This document shows positions 1 to 8,178 of a stretch of DNA of 64,000 bases, piece by piece. Position 1 is the first letter of the stretch. The number at the start of each line of letters is the position of its first letter. The stretch is from DATAPD01 sp036265385. GTDB taxonomy: Bacteria; Acidobacteriota; Terriglobia; Terriglobales; Acidobacteriaceae. The position numbers and the translations under genes are program-made. The notes under the pieces are model-generated. The model did no database searches. It saw only the letters and a program-made list of their open reading frames with translations, and was not told where the DNA came from. The stretch covers positions 49,114 through 113,113 of the forward strand of contig DATAPD010000018.1 in assembly GCA_036265385.1 (NCBI GenBank), in the 5' to 3' direction.

Positions 1-139
1 TCTTGAGTTCGTCTTCACAGATGTGGACGCGCGCAATGAGATGGAACAGGCACAGCTCGATGAAATCCTGATCCGGAGCGGCGTTATGACAGTTAACGAA
101 GTGAGGAGGGCGCGGGGATTGGTAGAGATTCAGAGCTGA
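1..139 (+). CDS. C-terminus of a phage portal protein (partial)
   Basis: An open frame enters from the left edge (codons from base 2) and stops at TGA 137-139, leaving about 45 residues. The tail reads like the end of phage portal proteins: an acidic 'FTDVDARNEMEQAQ' helix followed by 'SGVMTVNEVRRARGL', matching the usual portal ending in which a short 'I..G.mT.NEvR...gl' segment closes the protein. A prohead protease, scaffold and capsid follow, which is the standard order after a portal. In known phages the portal forms the dodecameric DNA gate at one capsid vertex. The identity rests on a short fragment plus gene order; the main domain lies outside the window. Confidence 0.55.
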   Translation, partial: LEFVFTDVDARNEMEQAQLDEILIRSGVMTVNEVRRARGLVEIQS

Positions 140-237
140 GTGGGCAGCGGCCGGTGGGCAGTGATGAGTAACTAGTGAAACAGTGAATTGTTTGGTCGAG
201 ATTGGTAATTCGTCTTGATAAGAGTGGGCAGCCTAGG
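140..237 (+). repeat. Heptad-periodic degenerate repeat in a phage-module spacer
   Basis: From base 140 the spacer can be read as consecutive 7-mers: GTGGGCA, GCGGCCG, GTGGGCA, GTGATGA, GTAACTA, GTGAAAC. Five of the six begin with GT. A third GTGGGCA is at 224-230. This resembles the short tandemly repeated heptamers described in cyanobacteria. Similar 7-nt phasing recurs near 2395, 33273, 33737 and 33822. Confidence 0.5.
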
Positions 238-248
238 GGAAGAACTCG

Positions 249-827
249 ATGAATCTGGAACTGGAGACGATGGCAATTGCGATGCCTGAAGTGGAAGGGC
301 ATCCGAACCGAATTGGGTTTCATGGACTGCTAACGCTGGTGGACGTGCCGTCAGACCGCGCACCGAACGGGGCGAGAGGGCACCGTGTGCTGCTGCCGCG
401 AAAGCTTGCTGAACAAGCGATCCCGTCACTGTTGGGCATGGCGCTTGATTACGCTCCAACTTGGGACCGCCATGATGTGCGGCGAAAAGTTGGCGTTATC
501 ACGAGTGCGGAAGTTGTCGGTAATGGACTGGAGGTTGGTGGATATCTGTTCGCGAAAGTTTTTCCCGAGATTGTCGAAGAAGTGGCTCGAAGCGGTAAGC
601 GGCCGGGCAGAAACGCGCGAGAGAGAAGTTCATCATCGCAAGAATTGGGGATGTCGTACGAAGTAACTTCGGTCGGAATTCTGAATCGACAGGAACCCGT
701 CTGGGTCCTGACCTCGGCAACGTTCACGGGAGCGGCGATTCTGCGTCGCCAGAAAGCGGCTTACCGGAAGACATGGATCGAACTTGAGGAACAACAAGGC
801 AATACGGAGTGCGAAGGCCGCCTCTAA
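249..827 (+). CDS. Putative phage prohead (capsid maturation) protease
   Basis: A 192-residue protein directly after the portal. It has the general plan of small prohead serine proteases: an N-terminal 'GFHGLLTLVDVPSDRAPNG' strand region, a central 'TWDRHD' with a candidate catalytic His (about residue 75), then 'ELGMSYEV' with a candidate Ser (about residue 136). The roughly 60-residue His-to-Ser spacing is close to that seen in the families. It would cleave scaffold and capsid N-termini during head maturation. The ATG at 249 follows GGGGAAG at a suitable distance. The length is typical of the compact proteases. A non-peptidase structural protein cannot be excluded without a profile search. 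Confidence 0.55.
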   Translation: MNLELETMAIAMPEVEGHPNRIGFHGLLTLVDVPSDRAPNGARGHRVLLPRKLAEQAIPSLLGMALDYAPTWDRHDVRRKVGVITSAEVVGNGLEVGGYLFAKVFPEIVEEVARSGKRPGRNARERSSSSQELGMSYEVTSVGILNRQEPVWVLTSATFTGAAILRRQKAAYRKTWIELEEQQGNTECEGRL

Positions 828-856
828 CAGTGGTCACAAAAAAGAGAGGAGAAGCT

Positions 857-1294
857 ATGGATGAAATGATCACCCAACAATTGAGCGCCGCGGCCGACCG
901 AATGGCAAACGCGGCAGAAACATTCGACCGTCTGCTCGAACGGCTAGATGCGCAATATCAATCACTGAACTTGAAAGTAGACCGCATCGTCGCCGCCATA
1001 GAGGAAAGTGACGAGCTGGAAGATGAGCAAGCAGAGGAAAACGTACCCTCTACGGTTTCGCTTCCGGACCGAGTGAAGGAACTGGAACGGACGAATGCGG
1101 AATTGAAAGCGCAAGCGAGCCGAGCAGCCAGAAAAACTCTGCCTGCAATGGTATCGGCGGTCCTTGGCAAGCATGATCTTGAAGCTGGTGAGCGCGTGGA
1201 TGCCGGGGCGATCGAAAGATCGTTACAAGCACTAAGTGTCGAACAGCGAATTGCGGTGAAGGCGGAGATGGCGCGAGCTGGGATTATCGAATAA
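857..1294 (+). CDS. Putative phage scaffold protein (coiled coil)
   Basis: A 145-residue, charged, helix-rich protein between the protease and the capsid gene, the usual place of a scaffold. Residues about 1-75 look like an amphipathic coiled coil ending in an acidic patch (ESDELEDEQAEE). A second Leu/Glu-rich helix follows ('VKELERTNAELKAQASR'). The C-terminus resembles a compact helical domain. The ATG at 857 is preferred over an upstream in-frame start because GAGGAG lies 5-8 bases before it. Scaffolds organise capsid assembly and are normally cut by the protease. No catalytic motif is visible. The function is inferred from position and composition only. Confidence 0.45.
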   Translation: MDEMITQQLSAAADRMANAAETFDRLLERLDAQYQSLNLKVDRIVAAIEESDELEDEQAEENVPSTVSLPDRVKELERTNAELKAQASRAARKTLPAMVSAVLGKHDLEAGERVDAGAIERSLQALSVEQRIAVKAEMARAGIIE

Positions 1295-1316
1295 GGAATC
1301 CGAAATTGGAGGAGCG

Positions 1317-1345
1317 AAGGGCACGGCAAGTTCGTGCCCTTTTTC
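1317..1345 (+). terminator. Rho-independent terminator before the capsid gene
   Basis: The stem AAGGGCACG (1317-1325) pairs with CGTGCCCTT (1333-1341) around a 7-nt loop and is followed by TTTTC. It separates the scaffold gene from the capsid gene. Confidence 0.75.
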
Positions 1346-1424
1346 TTTGCCATAGCACTGCTTCGGCGAAGAGACCCGAGTTTTCGAAATGACAAGTTTC
1401 ACAAATTCAAATTCAGGAGAAATC

Positions 1425-2396
1425 ATGAAAGCACAATTTCTGGACCTGCACGCGGCTGCCGATTTCATGGGGCCCGGAGCGGTGGAAGTAAATCGTTATC
1501 AATCAGAGATCACGGATATCGTGCGCCGTCGTGGAGTATTCGGACAGCGAATCAAACAAGTTCCAGCGACTGGACATCCGTCACGATTCTTCGAGCAGAC
1601 CGGTATCGCTGCACCAACTGCCGCGGAAGGGTTCGTTGATCCGCGCTCCATCAGCGCGGTAGAGAAAACACCGACCAGGGTGGAACGAAGCGTTCCGTTG
1701 AAGGCTCTTGTTTCCCAGATCAAGTACAACCTGTTCGATCTGGAAGTTGGCGCACAGCAGAGCCAGTTCGCGTATCTGCAGGCGAAAGACTTGGCGGATG
1801 CAGTCGAAGGGCTGATGAGAACACACGACGTTGCATTGTGGAACGGTAACGATACTTCTCTGAGCGCACCGACGACAGCGCAGTATTTCGGAGCTATCGG
1901 ACAGATCGTGGGCGGTGGAAACACCTACACGATCCATGTTGGCGACAGCATTGTGGATGAGCTGAAGCAGGTTGTGGCGCAGATGGTGGCGAATTCGTCG
2001 TATGAGGTTCGGCCGACCGCGATTTATGCCAACCCCGTGCTGCTCGATCTGATTGATCGAGAGATGAAGTCGACGTTCAACACGGTGCTCTCGACGACTG
2101 AAGTCGCGGGCGGGCTGCGCGTGAAAGCGTTGTCGACGCAGGCTGGCGATCTTCCACTCATTCCGGAATGGAGCCTTGGCTATACGGGTACACCTGGAAG
2201 TGGAACCGCAGTCCTGCCGTGCTACATCGTGAGCGAAGACATGATCGAGTACCACTGGCTGACAGATGGGAATCCGCGTGTGTTTCAACTTGGAATGGCT
2301 GGGAATCTTTCGTCGCAGTTAGTCGTCGTGAAGTTCGGCGCTTTGGTGGTGAAAGGTGTGTCGTACGGGCACTACGAAGTCAAGGTGAACCGATAG
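1425..2396 (+). CDS. Putative phage major capsid protein (HK97-fold type)
   Basis: A 323-residue protein after the protease and scaffold. It contains no enzyme motif. It has an extended N-terminal arm followed by 'FFEQTGIAAPTAAEGF', a long central helix-like stretch ('QAKDLADAVEGLMRTHDVAL') and an alternating beta-rich C-terminal half. Size and arrangement fit an HK97-fold coat protein. The ATG at 1425 follows AGGAGA by 4 bases and is chosen over an in-frame ATG 12 codons earlier. Rho-independent terminators lie on both sides (1317-1345 and 2437-2468), so the gene is probably transcribed as its own short unit, as coat genes needed in excess often are. Confidence 0.65.
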   Translation: MKAQFLDLHAAADFMGPGAVEVNRYQSEITDIVRRRGVFGQRIKQVPATGHPSRFFEQTGIAAPTAAEGFVDPRSISAVEKTPTRVERSVPLKALVSQIKYNLFDLEVGAQQSQFAYLQAKDLADAVEGLMRTHDVALWNGNDTSLSAPTTAQYFGAIGQIVGGGNTYTIHVGDSIVDELKQVVAQMVANSSYEVRPTAIYANPVLLDLIDREMKSTFNTVLSTTEVAGGLRVKALSTQAGDLPLIPEWSLGYTGTPGSGTAVLPCYIVSEDMIEYHWLTDGNPRVFQLGMAGNLSSQLVVVKFGALVVKGVSYGHYEVKVNR

Positions 2397-2408
2397 TAGC
2401 CAGTAGTC
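2395..2408 (+). repeat. Two-unit heptamer repeat after the capsid gene
   Basis: AGTAGCC is followed immediately by AGTAGTC, overlapping the capsid stop codon region. It is a minimal case of the 7-nt repeats seen elsewhere in this window. Confidence 0.3.
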
Positions 2409-2436
2409 GGAGGTTCAGCGCAGAAGCGCTTGAAAT

Positions 2437-2468
2437 GGGCCGTGATTGAAACGCGGCCCTTTGTTCTT
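2437..2468 (+). terminator. Rho-independent terminator after the capsid gene
   Basis: GGGCCGTG (2437-2444) pairs with CGCGGCCC (2452-2459, one G-T pair) around ATTGAAA and is followed by TTTGTTCTT. Confidence 0.7.
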
Positions 2469-2515
2469 GGTCCGCACAAGTTAAGGCAGTCCGAATCTTG
2501 TTGAGAGGAGTGGAG

Positions 2516-3142
2516 ATGATTTATCTGCAACCGTCGGAATATGAGCAGTATGGGCTCGAGGCGACGACCCCAGCATCCTGGGTGACAGCGGCGAGCGCGA
2601 TGGTCGACGCGCACTGTCGGCGCGCGACCCTGGGGGTCGTAAAGTACTCCGAACGCGTGCGAGTGAACGATGGCCGGAATTCCGTGCGATTGACTTATCT
2701 GCCGCTGGCAATCTCCGACTCCGCCAGCAGTCCTATCGTTTCGATGCGAGGCAGGTACGCAATGCCAAGGCGGGGTGAGTCAGCAAATTCGGATTTCAGT
2801 TCAGATGTCGCGACTGCATTCGGTCTGCCCGGAACATGGTCAGAGCTCGATGCGACACAAGTGGATTGTTGCGTAGAAAGTGGTGAGATAAGTGTCCCGC
2901 TGAATACTGTAGGGCTCTCGTATAACGAGCTCGAAATTGCATACACGGCAGGGCTGGATCCGATACCAAGCGCCGTGAAGGTAGCCTGTGCCCAAATCGT
3001 GAGAAATGCGCAAGCAACGCCTGCACTCAACGTACGAGCGGGCAATCTGGATCGGATGCACCTCGAATATTTCGCCGATACCTTGATCGATCAGAATGTG
3101 CGAGCGCTGCTTGCTCCGTATGTTGCACAGAAGGTGGGATGA
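2516..3142 (+). CDS. Putative phage head-tail connector (gp6-like)
   Basis: A 208-residue protein downstream of the capsid gene. Its start, 'PSEYEQYGLEATTPASWV', and the following 'ASAMVDAHCRRATLG' resemble the helical N-terminus of gp6-type connectors, where short helices pack below the portal. Central residues are beta-rich. A late helix ('SAVKVACAQIVRNAQ') is also typical. These proteins form the ring that extends the portal. The ATG at 2516 has GAGAGGAGTGG upstream and is chosen over one six codons earlier. It runs straight into the next gene with a 1-base gap, so the neck genes form one operon. Confidence 0.55.
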   Translation: MIYLQPSEYEQYGLEATTPASWVTAASAMVDAHCRRATLGVVKYSERVRVNDGRNSVRLTYLPLAISDSASSPIVSMRGRYAMPRRGESANSDFSSDVATAFGLPGTWSELDATQVDCCVESGEISVPLNTVGLSYNELEIAYTAGLDPIPSAVKVACAQIVRNAQATPALNVRAGNLDRMHLEYFADTLIDQNVRALLAPYVAQKVG

Positions 3143-3143
3143 C

Positions 3144-3566
3144 ATGAGCTCTTCTGCGGAACTACGTGGAATTACGAGTGCGGCAGTCGTGAGGGCAGCC
3201 AATGCGATGCTTCGAACACTTGGAGGCGGCGAAATCCATTTACTTTTGCCGGCGCATTCGTTGCCAGGGAAGACAGCGGTGGAGTTGGGTGCCGTGGATC
3301 CGGGAGTTGAAGATGTAACTTTAGGCCCAGTGATCATTCGAACTCTGCCAACAGACAATTCCGGGCCGAGAAGACGCTCGGAGTTTTTGATTCCAGCTTC
3401 AGCTGTCGATAGTGAAATGACATCGCACAACGCCAATTCAGTGCAGTCACTGCTTGATTCGGCACTGGGGATTGTTTGCGAAGGACAGATGTATCGCATT
3501 GAGGGCATGACCAGCGAGCAGTTCGCGGGAACTACTTACTTATACCGAGTGACTGGTTGCTACTAG
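3144..3566 (+). CDS. Phage neck protein of unknown type (head-closure candidate)
   Basis: A 140-residue protein whose ATG (3144) lies one base after the stop of the connector gene. I do not recognise its family. It is predicted mostly beta, with no signal peptide or membrane segment. Its segment 'VTLGPVIIRTLPTDNSGPRRRSEF' and the C-terminal 'GQMYRIEGMTSEQFAGTTYLY' look like the small beta-barrel proteins that plug phage heads (head-closure or stopper proteins), which normally sit at this place in the gene order. The assignment comes from position and size only. Confidence 0.4.
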   Translation: MSSSAELRGITSAAVVRAANAMLRTLGGGEIHLLLPAHSLPGKTAVELGAVDPGVEDVTLGPVIIRTLPTDNSGPRRRSEFLIPASAVDSEMTSHNANSVQSLLDSALGIVCEGQMYRIEGMTSEQFAGTTYLYRVTGCY

Positions 3567-3607
3567 GCATGCAGGCCCGAAAAGGGTCAGAGAAGGACAG
3601 AGTTCGT

Positions 3608-4114
3608 ATGCAATTCGCGAAAGACAGCTTCTACATTGCATTGCGGGAACGGCTGCAATCGCTAAATCCCTCGCGCACGATCGAGCGCAATGGGGTGAGT
3701 CGTCCGGCCATCCTAGTTGCGGAGAATGAATTACCAAGCTCTGCGCCGCGAAGTCTGGATGCTTACTACATTGAGTTCGGGGAAGTGGTCCCAACGAAAT
3801 CACAAGGCGAGCAGCCCCTGATGTGTATGGAATGTTTTCTTTGGTACCAAACCCAAGGTGACTCGGAGAGCGCGATTGATCGAGGACGCAAGTTGGGATT
3901 GCTCGATCTGGACCTAATGGCGATTTGTGAGCCTCCTTACGCGAGAAAGAGGAATTTTCTAGTCAGTCCGAGTGCTGACCTCGGTACAGGGATCTTCTGG
4001 TCAACTCCGGTGCTCGAAGCGGCCAAGGAGAGAGCCATGGTCGATGGGTCGAGACAAATCGAGAGGTGGGCGAGAGTGTTGCTTTATTTCTACGCTGAGG
4101 TGATACCGCAATGA
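3608..4114 (+). CDS. Phage neck/tail-completion candidate
   Basis: A 168-residue soluble protein between the head-closure and tail-tube candidates, where tail terminator proteins are normally encoded. The N-terminal helix ('ALRERLQSLNPSRTIERNG') and the alternating 'SLDAYYIEFGEV ... MCMECFLWYQTQ' strands would suit a tail-terminator fold, but no diagnostic motif is visible. The ATG at 3608 follows AAGGACAG and is favoured; a longer version could start at 3569. The stop overlaps the ATG of the next gene (ATGA at 4111-4114), showing translational coupling. Confidence 0.4.
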   Translation: MQFAKDSFYIALRERLQSLNPSRTIERNGVSRPAILVAENELPSSAPRSLDAYYIEFGEVVPTKSQGEQPLMCMECFLWYQTQGDSESAIDRGRKLGLLDLDLMAICEPPYARKRNFLVSPSADLGTGIFWSTPVLEAAKERAMVDGSRQIERWARVLLYFYAEVIPQ

Positions 4115-5100
4115 TTCAAGGAACAACGCGAGCTGGAATGATGCCAGTCGCACGAAGACTGCGGACATACTTCGCTCCGATCGATCGAGTGTCGGGCACT
4201 CCTACTGTGTTTGATCCTGCGAAGCACGGCGCATTTCCACTTGATGATCCGCCCTCGCCGTGGATCGACCTGGGATGGATTGAAAATTTCGAACAACAGA
4301 GTGAAACAAGGATCGAAGGATTTGAAACATCACGTATGGATGCCGGCGCGGTCCAGTTCCGGGCGGACCGAGGCGCGCGAGTGGAGTTTGACTTCCGAGA
4401 GTGGGGAAAGTTGCAGATGGCATTGGCAGGAGGCTCCGAGCATTTGAACGTGCTGGCCGCTGATCCGGAGTCAGGTGCCCAACCAGCTGGAGGTTCAGCG
4501 TTGCCGGCGATTGCAGTTCTCGAGGGCTCTACTGCAACAGAACTCTTGCTGGGGGCCGCGGCAGGAACCTTTGTTAAGAATGATCTAGTCGCAGTCGATG
4601 TGGATTATCAGCAAAACCTCGGCTATGTCGGTAGTGCGATCGCGGGAGCTTATGTTCGAGATCCGATGGAGGTGGGGCGCGACATCAATTTTGTCCGACG
4701 AGTGACCTTTAATGTTGGGCGGGTGAGTCAGGTCACGGCGAACTCCCTACTCCTTGCTCAGCCGCTGGCGGGCGGCAGGCCTTCTCCTGGAGCCGGTGTT
4801 CAGAGAGTCGTTGCATTTGTAGACCGGGAAGGAGGAGCGTTCTTGCAAGAATGGTCGGCACTGTTCGTGTGGGAAGCGGAGTCGGGAGGACGTGTTTGTT
4901 TTTATTATCCGCGGCTTGCGCCAGCCGGTAATACGAAGAATGGCTTGGCCCGCGAAACAAAGTCGGAGATTGGGAGTGGAACCTCCGCACTTGCGTTGCA
5001 CGCCTCCTTTCGAGCTGTTCCGATCCGGGACGAGATAGACGGCGCGATCGCCCACTACTACCGCAGCTACTTCCCAACGGCGATGTCTGCAGTGTACTGA
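4111..5100 (+). CDS. Putative phage tail-tube protein
   Basis: A 329-residue protein coupled to the previous gene by a 4-base ATGA overlap. It contains the pattern expected of tail-tube subunits: 'PWIDLGWIENFEQQSETRIE' early on, then long beta strands and a hydrophobic C-terminal half. In siphophage order the tube gene is followed by tape-measure chaperones and a long tape-measure gene; here the next gene is instead the hub/tip candidate. At 329 residues it is large for a plain tube protein and may carry an extra surface domain. Not recognised at family level. Confidence 0.45.
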   Translation: MIQGTTRAGMMPVARRLRTYFAPIDRVSGTPTVFDPAKHGAFPLDDPPSPWIDLGWIENFEQQSETRIEGFETSRMDAGAVQFRADRGARVEFDFREWGKLQMALAGGSEHLNVLAADPESGAQPAGGSALPAIAVLEGSTATELLLGAAAGTFVKNDLVAVDVDYQQNLGYVGSAIAGAYVRDPMEVGRDINFVRRVTFNVGRVSQVTANSLLLAQPLAGGRPSPGAGVQRVVAFVDREGGAFLQEWSALFVWEAESGGRVCFYYPRLAPAGNTKNGLARETKSEIGSGTSALALHASFRAVPIRDEIDGAIAHYYRSYFPTAMSAVY

Positions 5101-5104
5101 GCAT

Positions 5105-7495
5105 GTGAACGGCAGGACGTTCCATGTGGACGCGAGCTTGGATCGGCGAACAGGGATAAAACGGGAATCCGACAACATGAAATTGATGATCGATAATTTG
5201 GACGGCAAGGGATTGCAGGACTATACGGCCGCGATCGATATGAGCCAACTGCCGCAATTGCGGCGAAAACTGAATGTCCGCACAGAACTGGAGTTAAGTC
5301 TTGTTTCGAGCGGGGAAGATTTTGTCGTGCCGGCGAGAGGAGCCCGGGTTCGTTTTGGACGCAGCAATGGCAAGGAAATGTTTTATGGGCAGGTGAGTAG
5401 TGATGTGAAGCATGAATATCTGGGCTTCGGTGAGAAGGGACCCGTCTACCGCTATACATTTGTCGCGTTCAGTGATGAAGCATCGCTCGATCAGAAGCCG
5501 GTCCCGGCTCTGCCCCCTTTCGTGAATAGGGGCGCCGGCGAGGCGCTCCAGTGGGTGACAGATACGCTTCTTCCAAACGCATTTGACACATCAGGGATAC
5601 AAGCAGGAGACAACGTTCCCTGGTATGCGTGTCGAAGCGGAAGCCGGTGGTCAGACGTTGCTGCCGATCTGAGTATCCTCGCACGCGCGAATTATCGGTT
5701 AGAAAACGAAGCGATCTCATTCAGTCCACTGGGCAGTTCAGTATTGGCGATTGACGAGTCTACTGAAAACGGTGCGAGTCTCAGCCTGCAACGAGGCGAT
5801 CACAGCCTGAATGACATAACAGTCTTGGGTCGAATCGAACCTTCGATGTATGTGAAGGACTATTTCGTGGGCGATGGATTCAGCCTGAAGTTTTATTTGT
5901 CGCAGGTGCCGTTCACACGCAGCTCTCGTACTTTGGTGGATGAGGAGTTCTCCGGCCTGGACGCGACGCGCTGGGTCGTGAACGATCCGCTGAGTGTTGT
6001 CGGCGCGAGTGGCGGAAAGCTGACCGTAACTGGCGGTAACGGAGTTGATGGTGCAACGCGCATCGAATTTCACGAGTCGATGGAATTGGGCGGAGCGCTC
6101 GTTTTGCAACATGGGGATGTCGAGTTTGGTGGTCCATCGAGCGGAATCCTGGGAGGACTTTACTCCGAGGAAATTAGTGCCAGCGGATGCCTGGCCGGGT
6201 TTTTAGTCACGCCGATTGGAAGTAGTTCGCAAATTCAACCATTGATCAATGGCCGCGTGAGTGGAACAGACATATTCACGCAATCGGGGCACCATTATGT
6301 GCTCACAACTCGAATTTATGCCTCAGAGGTGTATCGAGCAGCACAGCGATTTCACTCAATCGCTCATCCCTGGGGGGCAGGCCGTGGGGCTGCAGATCCG
6401 ACCGCGGATGCTCGGATTGTGCTGGAGATCCACGACATGAACCCGGCGGACCCTGCAACAGTGGTGGGCACCTCGACCGTGCTGTATGACGACATTGTTT
6501 CCAATGTCCCAGGCTTTTGTCGATATTCGCTCGTGAACGCCATGGACATGCAGTGCTCGATTGCATTTACCCGGATCACGCAGGCGATGGATGCTCTCGT
6601 GCGAAGCTGCGCGAGTGGTCAGATCTTTCGAACGCGACTGACCGGTTCCCTCGCCGACGGTGGAGAGTGCCGTCTAACTGAGGAGCCTTCTCTTTATTTC
6701 TATCCATCAAATGTTCCGGATCCGAATGAGTTGATTCATGTGAGCTACCGGAGCCGTAGTCGTGCGAGGGCGCGGGTGATGGACCCGGTGAGCATCGTGG
6801 CTCACCGACACGGCTCGGACGACGGCGTACGGGGAGCGGTGCGGCAGGTTCTGCTTCCATCGCCCCGTACATCCGCGGACTGTGAGCATGCAGCGCTGGC
6901 GTTACTTGACGATGCAACTAGTAACAGTTGGCAAGGGAGATACCAAATATGGAACTCCGCATTGCCAGGAGATGCGGAGGATGTATTCCCCGGTGACGCG
7001 GTTCAAGTGAATGCTGAATCGCAAGGCGCAAATTTCGAAGCCATTGTCCGGGAGGTGCAGATACGAGTGCGAGACCTGGAAGAGGAAGCGGCAGCGTACA
7101 CCATCCGTTTTGCGGACGAGGCTGCTGAGCCGCTCAGTTTCGTATTCGGTAATGATCTTGGAGCAGCTCCGCAAGATCTGATTGCGAGCGAGAAATCTTC
7201 GATCGGCCAAACTTTTCTCCCGAGCCTACCCTTCGCTGAGATTACAAAAGTGAGTTCCACCGCTGTCACTGTGGATGTAGGAACGGATCCGCAGGCTGAT
7301 GGTGGAATCGAAGTGCGCCGGACCGACGCAGGCTGGGGCTTAACAAACGATCGCAACCTGATTGGCAGATTCGAGAGCCGCAGCTTCTCCGTTGACAGGT
7401 TCGCGCGAACGCAAGACTGGTATTTGCGACAGTACGACGCTGCTGGGCGGTACTCTCGTTACTCGACTGCTCTTCATCTGGATTATCCGTTATGA
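5105..7495 (+). CDS. Putative phage tail hub/tip protein with inserted lectin-like domain
   Basis: A 796-residue protein starting at GTG 5105, four bases after the tube-candidate stop. Residues about 1-260 read like a tail-hub domain, with a beta-rich 'VVPARGARVRFGRSNGKEMF' stretch and a 'VPWYACRSGSRWSDVAADL' helix. About 270-470, beginning 'DEEFSGLDATRWVV', is a Gly/Ser/Val-rich beta region like a concanavalin-type carbohydrate-binding domain. The hub-like part then resumes ('LALLDDATSNSWQGRYQIWN'), and about 700-796 resembles a fibronectin-III-like module. This suggests a tail tip that also contacts the cell surface. Its stop overlaps the next ATG (7492). The domain boundaries are estimates. 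Confidence 0.45.
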   Translation: MNGRTFHVDASLDRRTGIKRESDNMKLMIDNLDGKGLQDYTAAIDMSQLPQLRRKLNVRTELELSLVSSGEDFVVPARGARVRFGRSNGKEMFYGQVSSDVKHEYLGFGEKGPVYRYTFVAFSDEASLDQKPVPALPPFVNRGAGEALQWVTDTLLPNAFDTSGIQAGDNVPWYACRSGSRWSDVAADLSILARANYRLENEAISFSPLGSSVLAIDESTENGASLSLQRGDHSLNDITVLGRIEPSMYVKDYFVGDGFSLKFYLSQVPFTRSSRTLVDEEFSGLDATRWVVNDPLSVVGASGGKLTVTGGNGVDGATRIEFHESMELGGALVLQHGDVEFGGPSSGILGGLYSEEISASGCLAGFLVTPIGSSSQIQPLINGRVSGTDIFTQSGHHYVLTTRIYASEVYRAAQRFHSIAHPWGAGRGAADPTADARIVLEIHDMNPADPATVVGTSTVLYDDIVSNVPGFCRYSLVNAMDMQCSIAFTRITQAMDALVRSCASGQIFRTRLTGSLADGGECRLTEEPSLYFYPSNVPDPNELIHVSYRSRSRARARVMDPVSIVAHRHGSDDGVRGAVRQVLLPSPRTSADCEHAALALLDDATSNSWQGRYQIWNSALPGDAEDVFPGDAVQVNAESQGANFEAIVREVQIRVRDLEEEAAAYTIRFADEAAEPLSFVFGNDLGAAPQDLIASEKSSIGQTFLPSLPFAEITKVSSTAVTVDVGTDPQADGGIEVRRTDAGWGLTNDRNLIGRFESRSFSVDRFARTQDWYLRQYDAAGRYSRYSTALHLDYPL

Positions 7496-7794
7496 AAAGC
7501 GAAAGTGAAATTGAAGTTTCATTCTGCGAAAACCGGGAATCCCCGATGTTTTTGCGCCTGCACGATAACGCCTTTCAGCGCGAAGTACTGGAAAAGCTGG
7601 GACAGTTGGAAGCCAAAGTTGACATGCTGATCGGAAATGGACAGCCGGGACGCGTGCAGGCCGTCGAAAGCCGTATCACCGTTTTGGAGCGGAACGATAT
7701 CCGACGAAGCGTGTATGACCGAGTTGTGAATGCAGCCATCACGATTGCGATCAGCGCTGCCATTGCGCTGCACGATCATTTCGGTTTGAAGTAA
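7492..7794 (+). CDS. Small membrane protein, XhlA/holin-accessory-like
   Basis: A 100-residue protein overlapping the end of the tail-tip gene by 4 bases. Residues about 30-70 form a coiled coil ('EVLEKLGQLEAKVDMLIG' and 'VESRITVLERNDIRR'). It ends in one hydrophobic segment ('VVNAAITIAISAAIAL'). This coiled coil plus C-terminal membrane helix is the layout of XhlA-like proteins that assist holins in lysis, although family membership cannot be proven by eye. No endolysin gene follows. It could alternatively anchor the particle or an assembly factor to the membrane. Confidence 0.4.
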   Translation: MKSESEIEVSFCENRESPMFLRLHDNAFQREVLEKLGQLEAKVDMLIGNGQPGRVQAVESRITVLERNDIRRSVYDRVVNAAITIAISAAIALHDHFGLK

Positions 7795-7843
7795 ATGCGC
7801 TTTATTGCCCACCGAGTTTTTATCTTCATCAGGAGGAATAATC

Positions 7844-8107
7844 ATGAATATTTTTCTAGGGAAGTTGTTGCAAGCGATCGCCTTTGTGCCTTCAGTGGTT
7901 CAAGGCATCGAGGGTTTATTCGGCGGACACTCCGGACAGCAGAAAAAAGAGTCTGCCATCTCTTTTGTAGCGGCTGCGCTCCAAATGACAGAGGCCATTG
8001 CGGCCCGCGACATTGTGAGTGAAGACGATTTCAAGGCAGGGCTTTCGAAAGTGATTGATGGAACCGTGCAGTGCCTGAATGCGTCGAGCTGGTCAAAAGC
8101 GAAGTAG
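7844..8107 (+). CDS. Small protein at the end of the phage module, function unknown
   Basis: An 87-residue protein with a strong Shine-Dalgarno (AGGAGG, 7 bases before ATG 7844). The first half is moderately hydrophobic ('FLGKLLQAIAFVPSVVQGI'), followed by a Gly/His/Gln linker and a helical C-terminus ('EDDFKAGLSKVIDGTVQCLN'). No catalytic motif is visible. It is the last gene before the terminator at 8118-8142 and belongs to the same transcription unit as the tail genes. Small proteins at this place in phages are often lysis-related, but I do not recognise it. Confidence 0.45.
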   Translation: MNIFLGKLLQAIAFVPSVVQGIEGLFGGHSGQQKKESAISFVAAALQMTEAIAARDIVSEDDFKAGLSKVIDGTVQCLNASSWSKAK

Positions 8108-8117
8108 TCCGAACAAA

Positions 8118-8142
8118 AAGGCAGGCCGACGAGGCCTGCCTT
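8118..8142. terminator. Terminator closing the phage module
   Basis: The perfect 10-bp stem AAGGCAGGCC / GGCCTGCCTT (8118-8127, 8133-8142) with loop GACGA lies between the last phage gene and the convergent E2 gene. The A-run before and T-rich end after the stem could let it act in both directions. Confidence 0.75.
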
Positions 8143-8178
8143 CTGTAGTACTCGATCGAGTTCCTAAAGTTTTAAATC

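Noticed and set aside
1581..2288. 235-codon minus-strand frame over the capsid gene.
   Set aside because: Arg/His-rich shadow of the capsid gene; no ribosome-binding site.
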